Source of the DNA: DASYLJ01 sp964432595
Lineage (GTDB): Bacteria; Desulfobacterota; Binatia; DP-6
Direction of reading: 5' to 3'
Assembly: GCA_964432595.1 (NCBI GenBank)
Contig: CAYSOF010000013.1
Coordinates: 1 to 64,000 of the forward strand
DNA: 64,000 nt
Both the position numbers and the translations under genes were made by a program. The notes beneath the pieces were generated by a model. That model was not told where the DNA came from. It searched no databases and saw only the letters and a list, made by a program, of their open reading frames with translations. Positions 36,201 through 41,641 of the stretch are shown piece after piece. How positions within the stretch are numbered: position 1 is the stretch's first letter; each line of letters begins with the position of its first letter.

Positions 36201-37115
36201 CGCCGCGCGCAGCGGCTCGAGGCGGCACGAGATCATCGTGACCTGCCGGCGCAGGGTGCCCGTGCGATCGACCTCGCCGCCCCGGTCGGGGGCGCGCGTC
36301 GACGGCGACAGCGCCGCGAGCTCGTCGAGCACCTCGGCCGCGGTCTTCGCGCGGCGCTCGAGCGACTTGGCCGTCGCACGGCGGAGCAGGGCGCCGAGGC
36401 GATGGCTCGCCAGCCCCGCCGGCAGCTCGACGACGTCCGGGCCGAGCTGCCAGCTCACCGTATCCGCGCCCGACGCGGTGCGAACCGCGCGTCGGCCGGT
36501 CAGACACTCGAGGAGCAGCAGCCCCCAGGAGTAGAGATCGGACTGGAACGTCGGCCGCTCGCCGCGCAGCTGCTCGGGCGCGGCGTAGCTCGGCGTGCCG
36601 AGCATCTCGCCGGGCTCGCCGTCGACGGCGCCCGCCAGCCCGAAGTCGAGCACGAGGGCGTGGCGGCGCGGCCCGTCGCTCGTGATCATCACGTTCTCGG
36701 GCTTCAGGTCGCGATGCACGACGCCCTGGCCGTGGGCGTATCCGAGCGCGTCGAGGATCTGGCCGCAGAGGTGCAACGCCTCGCGCGCGTCGAGGGCGCC
36801 GTCGCGGGCGAGCAGCGCGCGCAACGTCTCGCCGGGCACGAAGGCGAACGCCGCCCACAGGCCGTCACGCGTCTCGCCCGCGTCGATCAGCGGGACGATG
36901 TTCGGGTGGACGAGGCGCGCGCAGCGTTCCCGCTCGCGGAGGAAGTCCTCGCGCTCCCGCGGCGTGGCCTCGGCGCGGACCCACTTGAGCGCCACCTCGC
37001 GCCCCGTCGACCGCTGCCGGGCGCGATACACGACGCCGAAGGCACCGTCGCCGATGGGCGCCAGCACCTCGTATCCGGCCGGTGTTTCGCCGGGGAGATC
37101 TTGCTGCCGGCGCAT
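33198..37115 (-). CDS. Ser/Thr kinase - cyclase-homology - ATPase - TPR regulatory giant
   Basis: This is a 1305-aa cytoplasmic protein, start ATG 37115 (MRRQQDLPG). The kinase domain (15-270) is intact: P-loop 'IGDGAFG' (21-27), Lys44, 'HRDLKPEN' (134-141), DFG 157-159, APE 179-181. A class III cyclase-homology region (about 290-460: 'LRRQVTMISCRLEP', 'RVGVHTGLALVREN') lacks the metal-binding aspartates, so it is probably a sensor. A STAND-type ATPase follows, with Walker A GEPGIGKT (508-515) and Walker B VLVVEDLHWAD (622-632). The remaining 650 residues are helical TPR-like repeats. It heads the operon with the 375- and 176-aa genes. The layout resembles the kinase/cyclase fusions near TOMM peptide clusters, but no such cluster is here. 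Confidence 0.9.
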   Translation of the reverse strand: MRRQQDLPGETPAGYEVLAPIGDGAFGVVYRARQRSTGREVALKWVRAEATPREREDFLRERERCARLVHPNIVPLIDAGETRDGLWAAFAFVPGETLRALLARDGALDAREALHLCGQILDALGYAHGQGVVHRDLKPENVMITSDGPRRHALVLDFGLAGAVDGEPGEMLGTPSYAAPEQLRGERPTFQSDLYSWGLLLLECLTGRRAVRTASGADTVSWQLGPDVVELPAGLASHRLGALLRRATAKSLERRAKTAAEVLDELAALSPSTRAPDRGGEVDRTGTLRRQVTMISCRLEPLRAAAAGDAEDVDLALQEQHAGLAETAARYGGVRIATLAGRALFVFGYPHTRENEARVAVRAALEMIADVERTGPRLAARVGVHTGLALVRENERGDGACEPIGLGPEAAVRLDELAAPGEVLVSLHTQRLLRGIVGSEPLGEHDLGAGLGRMPVFRLVPAITGAGAETIRVTRETPLVARTAQLDALLDGWTAAQRGRSGFAFVTGEPGIGKTRLVRELHRRVPVVSWMETHCIPENQDSPLRPIADLLGTVVGDASLDVLAARHGLDPADAVPLLAELLGHPPDASRPVPPVSPDRRRELVLQTLTTLLLGLATERVIVLVVEDLHWADPTTLALLEQLLQGVGSAAAATPDSTPRLFLVCTARPTFDVPPGFAPTIAIPLSRLQPADVATMVGTIADATELPPGVLDDVVARADGIPLFVEEIARVLVEHDEGVEPDQRAAPVVPATLRDLLMARLEGLSRGARETAQLAATLGREFRWEHLRALASASDGVLREDLRELTDAGLVHQRARIRSERYVFKHALVRDAAYEAMSRAARIDAHDRVATTLEQLFPDVALDRPELLAHHCELAGRTVQAAEQWKRSGDRTMARGAYVESLRHFQRGLGLVEQAPARATLGALELGLVESLGTALLSTQGYASPEVESTFARAQAVCDRLGEEVPVRALHGIWGVHISRGNRDAVREILPRFHRMAERSGDPVSQLTAHAHTGLAAFLAGDFPAARTALAAAVPYYDSDGYRAFLAEYGYDGGLYSYAYLAWTAWITGDAAEARQVRSEMLALAARSRNPYGLAIALGFAANVAHGLGDVTGARDFSARAIAHATEQKLYLWLGPATCMHGWALVADGEPDAGHMMIQQGLGLFHMVGLRTTYPFHLALQAEAHLACGAIDAGLAAVDEGLGMIAEYVDRFYEAELRRLRGALLLARGDRDAGRADLVAAHALAERQGAPAFALRAALALATLHHADGDRAAACALLAAACAPQAPGGLSADEVAARARLAEWSA

Positions 37116-37570
37116 ATGATCCACGGAGATCGTTGCTGCGCCGATTACCATGGGTACCCAGTCACTATGCAACTTCTCAACCAGATTAGTGGCAGAAGGC
37201 AGCGTCGGGCGCCGGCCGTGACTGTCCGCTCCGGCGGACACCGGTCCGCCACGGCGGACAGGCGCGAGGGGTCGGTCGTCCCGTGCGCTCGTGCGGACGG
37301 GGTGGGCCCGCACCTTGCTTCCCCGTCCCGTATGATGCGATCCCGGCCCAAGGTTGCGGCCTCGACCGTTCGCACGCGCCGCACGCAGGTCGGGCTGGTC
37401 GTCGGGCAGTGCGTGGCGTGCCACGTTCGATTCGCCGCGCACCTGGAGCACCGTGCCGACGTCCGATACCTGCTGACCGTCCATGCCCAGCTGTGTCCGG
37501 GCGGACGGCGCAGCGGTGAGGTCGTGTGGCCCCTCGGGGGATGAGCGCGGAGCGGCGGGGAGGAGGCGGG
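37116..37570. promoter_or_regulatory. 455-bp divergent control region
   Basis: This spacer separates the divergent kinase operon and the first AAA+ regulator gene. It has an AT-richer stretch at 37140-37195 next to the kinase start and a tandem palindrome at 37224-37259. A related close-spaced GTCCG-GG-CGGAC lies at 37495-37506. Reading frames cross it on both strands but their composition is not protein-like. I could not define -35/-10 boxes. Confidence 0.6.
37224..37259. promoter_or_regulatory. Tandem palindromic operator-like sites (GTCCGC-N4-GCGGAC)
   Basis: Two 16-bp palindromes, 37224-37239 and 37244-37259, share the arms GTCCGC and GCGGAC around 4-bp spacers. They are separated by 4 bp, giving a 20-bp period, about two helical turns. 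That is the arrangement expected for cooperative binding of a dimeric regulator. The same half-sites recur at 41572-41587. Confidence 0.6.
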
Positions 37571-39022
37571 ATGGCGTCGACCGCGTCATCGGAGGAAGTC
37601 ATCGCTGACGAGCTGGCGCAGGTACGACGAGAACGCGATCTGTACGTGAGGCTGCTGCGCCTCGGCGACGAGCGGACCGTCGAACGGCTGCTGCGCGAGG
37701 CGCTCTGGCTCGCGATCGACGCGATCGGCGCGCGCCAGGGGTACCTCGAGCTCGCCGGCGCCGGCGACGGCTCCCCGAGCCACGCGATCGCCTGCGGCCT
37801 GTCGGAGGCGGAGGTCGCGCGCGTGCGTGCCGCGCTCGCCCGGGGATCGTTCGCCGAGGCCGTCGCGACCGGGGCCACGATGATCGCGCCCGCCGCGCCG
37901 GGCGCGGCCGTGTCCGGGGTGCGGCCCATCCGGGTCGGCGCCTCGCTGTGCACGCCGATCGGCGTCGATCCGCCGCTCGGGGTCCTCTACCTGCAGAGCC
38001 CCCAGCACCGCACCCAGTTCACCGCCACCGATGCCGCGACGGCCGAGCGGGTCGTCGGCCACCTGGCGGCGCTCGCGGATCGCCTGCTCGACCGGCGCCG
38101 GTCCGTCTCGCCGCCGGACATGCTGGGCGTGGGCCGCGGTCTGGTCGGCCGGAGCGTCGTGTTCCGACGGCTGCTCGAGCAGCTGGCGCTCGTCGCGCCG
38201 CTCGACGTCCCGGTGTGCCTGACGGGCGAGCCGGGCGTCGGCAAGCGCCGCGTCGCGCGGGCGATCCACGAGGCGAGCCCGCGTGCCGCTGGCCCGTTCC
38301 TCGGCGTGGCGTGTGCGGGCGCCGGCGCGCTCGGCCTCTTCGCCCCGGGCGGGGTCGTCGAGTCGGCGGCGGGCGGCACGCTCCTCCTGGAGGACGTGGA
38401 CGCGCTCGGTCCGGACGATCAGGCCGACGTCGCCCGCCTGCTGACGCTGGTCCGCCATCGCCTGGCCGGCCTGCACGCGGCCGGCGATCCGGACGTGCGC
38501 GTCCTCGTGTCGACGACCGTCGACCTGCGCGCCGCGGTCGACGCCGGGCGCTTTCGCGAGGACCTGTACCTCGTGCTGGCGGTCATGCCGCTGCGCGTCC
38601 CGTCGCTCGCCGAGCGCCGTGGCGACGTCGCACCACTGGCCGCCCGCTTCCTGCAGCAGGCCTGCGGCGAGCTGGGCGGGCAGCCGCTGGCGCTCTCGCC
38701 GGGCGCGGTCGACGCGCTCGAGGCGGCCGAGTGGCGCGGCAACCTGCGCGAGCTGGGCGACGTCGTCGGGCAGGGCGCACGGCGCTCGGCCGCGGACGGC
38801 GTTCGTCAGGTCGAGCGCGCGCATCTGTTCCCGCCCCCCGCCGACGGCACGACGCCGGAGCGGACCCTCCAGGAGGCGACGCGCCGTTTCCAGGCGGGAC
38901 TGGTCGCCCGAGTGCTCGAAAGCACCCGGGGCGACGTCGCGGCCGCCGCGAAGCTGCTCGACCTGAGACATTCACACTTAGATTCGCTTATTCGTTTTTA
39001 TCAGCTGGAGTCTTCGACATGA
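37571..39022 (+). CDS. GAF plus sigma54-type AAA+ regulator, degenerate ATPase
   Basis: This 483-aa protein starts at ATG 37571, after GGAGGCGGG. A short N-terminal helix leads into a GAF domain (about 35-175, 'ASLCTPIGVDPPLGVLYLQSP'). The AAA+ domain (about 190-415) keeps a P-loop, GEPGVGKR (219-226), with Arg instead of Thr/Ser. It lacks the whole loop 1 region where GAFTGA should sit, about 25 residues missing around 250-262. Walker B reads 'GGTLLLEDVDAL', without the D-E pair. The C-terminus is a Fis-type helix-turn-helix ('AAAAKLLDLRHSHLDSLIRFY'). It is unlikely to remodel sigma54 and may bind DNA as a partner of the paralog that overlaps it by ATGA. Confidence 0.88.
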   Translation: MASTASSEEVIADELAQVRRERDLYVRLLRLGDERTVERLLREALWLAIDAIGARQGYLELAGAGDGSPSHAIACGLSEAEVARVRAALARGSFAEAVATGATMIAPAAPGAAVSGVRPIRVGASLCTPIGVDPPLGVLYLQSPQHRTQFTATDAATAERVVGHLAALADRLLDRRRSVSPPDMLGVGRGLVGRSVVFRRLLEQLALVAPLDVPVCLTGEPGVGKRRVARAIHEASPRAAGPFLGVACAGAGALGLFAPGGVVESAAGGTLLLEDVDALGPDDQADVARLLTLVRHRLAGLHAAGDPDVRVLVSTTVDLRAAVDAGRFREDLYLVLAVMPLRVPSLAERRGDVAPLAARFLQQACGELGGQPLALSPGAVDALEAAEWRGNLRELGDVVGQGARRSAADGVRQVERAHLFPPPADGTTPERTLQEATRRFQAGLVARVLESTRGDVAAAAKLLDLRHSHLDSLIRFYQLESST

Positions 39023-40608
39023 TCACGCCCGATTCAGGCCGCGGTGGCGCTTCTACAGTGCTATCCGACGGTGGTATGGTCGCGCCCGTGCCGACGACTT
39101 CGCTGCAGGACGAGCTCATCCGCATCCGACGCGAACGAGACCTCTACCTGCGGCTCATCCGGCTCGGCGAGGCGAACGACCTGGAGCCGTTCCTCGAGGA
39201 GGCGCTCGCGCTGGTCGTCGAGATCACGGGCGCGAAGCAGGGCTACATCGAGCTGGTGGACGACGGCGGCGACGAGCGACGCTGGTGGCTCGGCCACGGC
39301 TTCTCGACGGCCGAGATCGCCGGCGTGCGCGCGCTGCTCTCGCGCGGGATCATCGGCGAGGCGCTCGCGTCGCGCCAGACCATCCTGACGGGCGCCGCGA
39401 CGCAGGACCCGCGCTTCCGCGACTTCGACAGCGTCCGTGGCCTGTCGATCGAGGCCGTTCTGTGCGCGCCCATCGGCAACGATCCGCCGCTCGGCGTCGT
39501 GTACCTGCAGGGGCGCACCCAGGGCGGCACGTTCGTCGAGGAGGACCGCGCGACGGTCGAGGAGTTCGCGCACCACCTGGCGCCGTTCGCCGACCGCCTC
39601 CTGCAGCACCGCCGCCGCCGGGACGAGGCCGACACCACGCGGCCGCTGCGCGCCAAGATGCGGGTCGAGCTGGTCGTGGGCCGCAGCGCCGCGCTCGGCA
39701 ACACGCTGCAGCAGGTGGCACTGGTCGCGCCGCTCAACGTCGACGTCCTCCTCCTCGGCGACACGGGCACGGGCAAGACGCAGCTCGCGCGCGTCATCCA
39801 CGACAACAGCCCGCGCGCGGCCGGCCCGTTCGTCGAGGTGAACTGCTCGACGCTGCCCGAGAACCTCGTCGAGAGCGAGCTGTTCGGCGCGCTGCAGGGG
39901 TCGCACTCCACGGCGACGCACAAGATCGACGGCAAGGTGGCGAGCGCGCAGGGCGGGACGCTGGTCCTCGACGAGGTCGCCGAGCTGCCCGACAAGGCGC
40001 AGGCGAAGCTGCTGCAGCTGATCCAGTCCCGGCAGTATTTCCCGCTCGGCGCGACGAAACCGCTCGCCGCCGACGTGCGCGTCATCGCGGCGACGAACAT
40101 CGACCTGCAGGCGGCGGTGGCCGCGCGGCGGTTCCGCGAGGATCTCTACTATCGGCTCCTGGTGCTGCCGATCCGTGTGCCGGCCCTCGCCGAGCGGCGC
40201 GACGACATTCCGCTGCTGGCCGAGCGCTTCGTCCAGGCCGCGGCCGAGCGCTATCGCCTCCCGGTGCTCCCGCTGTCGCCGGCCGCCGTGCGCGCGCTGC
40301 AGGTGGCCGAGTGGCCGGGCAACGTGCGGCAGCTCGAGCACGTCATGCAGGCGGCGCTGATCCGCGCGACGGGGCTGGCCGCGCAGCAGATCGAGCGCAC
40401 CCACGTGTTCCCCGACGCGCCGGCCGGCGCGCGGATCGAGCAGGCCGAGACGTTCCAGGACGCGACGCGGCGGTTCCAGGCCAACCTCGTCCGCCAGGCG
40501 CTCGAGGACAGCGGCTGGAACGTCATCGAGGCGTCGCGACGCCTCGACATCGCGCGCTCGCATCTCTACACGCTGATCCGCGCGTTCGGGCTCGAGCGGA
40601 AGGGCTAG
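39019..40608 (+). CDS. GAF plus sigma54-type AAA+ regulator with atypical loop 1
   Basis: This 529-aa paralog of the preceding protein starts at ATG 39019 inside the upstream stop; an in-frame ATG at 39076 is the alternative. The GAF domain is about residues 50-195. The AAA+ domain has Walker A GDTGTGKT (247-254), 'ELFGALQGSHSTA' (287-299) where the family has ELFGHxxGAFTGA, Walker B 'GGTLVLDEV' (312-320) and 'REDLYYRL'. The C-terminal Fis-type helix-turn-helix spans about 490-525. With GSHSTA replacing GAFTGA, contact with sigma54 is doubtful; ATP binding looks intact. It ends in a CTAG shared with the next convergent gene. Confidence 0.9.
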   Translation: MITPDSGRGGASTVLSDGGMVAPVPTTSLQDELIRIRRERDLYLRLIRLGEANDLEPFLEEALALVVEITGAKQGYIELVDDGGDERRWWLGHGFSTAEIAGVRALLSRGIIGEALASRQTILTGAATQDPRFRDFDSVRGLSIEAVLCAPIGNDPPLGVVYLQGRTQGGTFVEEDRATVEEFAHHLAPFADRLLQHRRRRDEADTTRPLRAKMRVELVVGRSAALGNTLQQVALVAPLNVDVLLLGDTGTGKTQLARVIHDNSPRAAGPFVEVNCSTLPENLVESELFGALQGSHSTATHKIDGKVASAQGGTLVLDEVAELPDKAQAKLLQLIQSRQYFPLGATKPLAADVRVIAATNIDLQAAVAARRFREDLYYRLLVLPIRVPALAERRDDIPLLAERFVQAAAERYRLPVLPLSPAAVRALQVAEWPGNVRQLEHVMQAALIRATGLAAQQIERTHVFPDAPAGARIEQAETFQDATRRFQANLVRQALEDSGWNVIEASRRLDIARSHLYTLIRAFGLERKG

Positions 40609-41432
40609 ACGCAGCGTCCGGGCCAGCTGAGACGCCAGCGCATCCCGCGGACCTCGAACGCGCCGCCCGGGACCGCCGGGCAGAGCCGCGGCGCCAGCGG
40701 CTCCACCAGCGGCCCGTCGACGGACACCCAGCCCGACGCGAGGCGGACCTCCGCGTCGTCGAAATCCCATCCGAACCGGGAGCACGGCACGCTGCCGTCG
40801 GCGCGCCGGCCGAGCACCGGCAGCTGTGCGAAGAGGCGGCGGATCGCATCCAGGTTGGGATGCGCGGCCGCCGTCGCCGGCTCCCACGGTCCGCGCGCCT
40901 CGGTCGTGGCGTGGAGCAGCAGGCGGTCGTCGTCGTCCGACATCACGAAGAGCGGGCCGTCGGTCCGCATGCGGGCGGTCGTCTTCGCGAAGCCGTAGTG
41001 CGCGTTGCCGTGCCAGGTCGCGGGGAAGTAGGCGGAGCACATCCGCGCGACGAAGACGTGCGGCGCGACGGCCTGGCGGTGGCGGACGAAGGGGATCAGC
41101 AGCGCGAACTCGCCGTAGCGGATCCCCAGCGACAGCGGGCGGCCGCCCACGATGAGCGTCCCGTCGGACTGCTCGCCGAACGCGAACAGGAGCGGATGCT
41201 GCGTGGGATCGGCGCACGCGTCGGGCATGAGCACCAGCGCGGGCGGCAGCATCGCGGCCACGACGTCGCGCGGCTGTCCGACGATGCACAGCCGGCCTGC
41301 GAACGTCGCCTCGCCGCTCCAGGGCGTGCCGGCGTGCCGCGCGGGATCGGGCCGCGGAACGGAGGCGGGGTCGAAGAACGCCGACATCGGCACGACGGGT
41401 GTCGACACCTCCGGCCGTCGGGTCTCACCCAT
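40605..41432 (-). CDS. Acetoacetate-decarboxylase-like protein
   Basis: This is a 275-aa protein. Start ATG 41432 is uncertain: neither it nor Met16 at 41387 has a clear ribosome site. 'EFALLIPFVRHRQAVAPHVFVARMCSAYFPATWHGNAHYGFAKTTARM' (in parts) matches the layout of the acetoacetate decarboxylase fold, where a strand of 'P.a...GRE..G.PK' precedes the catalytic Lys. The Lys in 'YGFAKTTA' sits at about the right place. Family members are decarboxylases, aldolase/dehydratases or ligand binders. The assignment is moderate. It is divergent from the winged-helix regulator. Confidence 0.55.
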   Translation of the reverse strand: MGETRRPEVSTPVVPMSAFFDPASVPRPDPARHAGTPWSGEATFAGRLCIVGQPRDVVAAMLPPALVLMPDACADPTQHPLLFAFGEQSDGTLIVGGRPLSLGIRYGEFALLIPFVRHRQAVAPHVFVARMCSAYFPATWHGNAHYGFAKTTARMRTDGPLFVMSDDDDRLLLHATTEARGPWEPATAAAHPNLDAIRRLFAQLPVLGRRADGSVPCSRFGWDFDDAEVRLASGWVSVDGPLVEPLAPRLCPAVPGGAFEVRGMRWRLSWPGRCV

Positions 41433-41571
41433 GCACCACGTGTGATACCACGCGCTGCGCGTCGGTCGGCGGCGTCGAGGCGTCCGGCATGGAGCCTCGA
41501 GCCGAGCAAACGACGTGCCCTGCCGAAAGCCAGCGTCCGCCGACGCGCGTGCTCTTCCGACCGGACGGCGT

Positions 41572-41587
41572 GTCCGTCGCGCCGGAC
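41572..41587. promoter_or_regulatory. Operator-like palindrome GTCCG-N6-CGGAC
   Basis: This 16-bp palindrome has the half-sites and spacing of the tandem pair at 37224-37259. It is 54 bp before the start of the winged-helix regulator gene and in the spacer shared with the divergent decarboxylase-like gene. A back-to-back CGGAC (41562-41566) stands just upstream, adding a third half-site. Confidence 0.5.
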
Positions 41588-41641
41588 GGCGCGGCTTGCG
41601 AACCACGGCCGGGCGCGAGATGAATCGACGGCGCGGCGTCC

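Noticed and set aside
33198..37115. TOMM (thiazole/oxazole peptide) biosynthesis cluster
   Set aside because: The kinase/cyclase fusion is similar in layout, but no cyclodehydratase, dehydrogenase or precursor peptide is visible nearby.
33321..37544. 1407-codon plus-strand frame opposite the kinase giant
   Set aside because: Composition is Arg/Ala/Gln-heavy without domains; the minus strand encodes a textbook kinase and ATPase.
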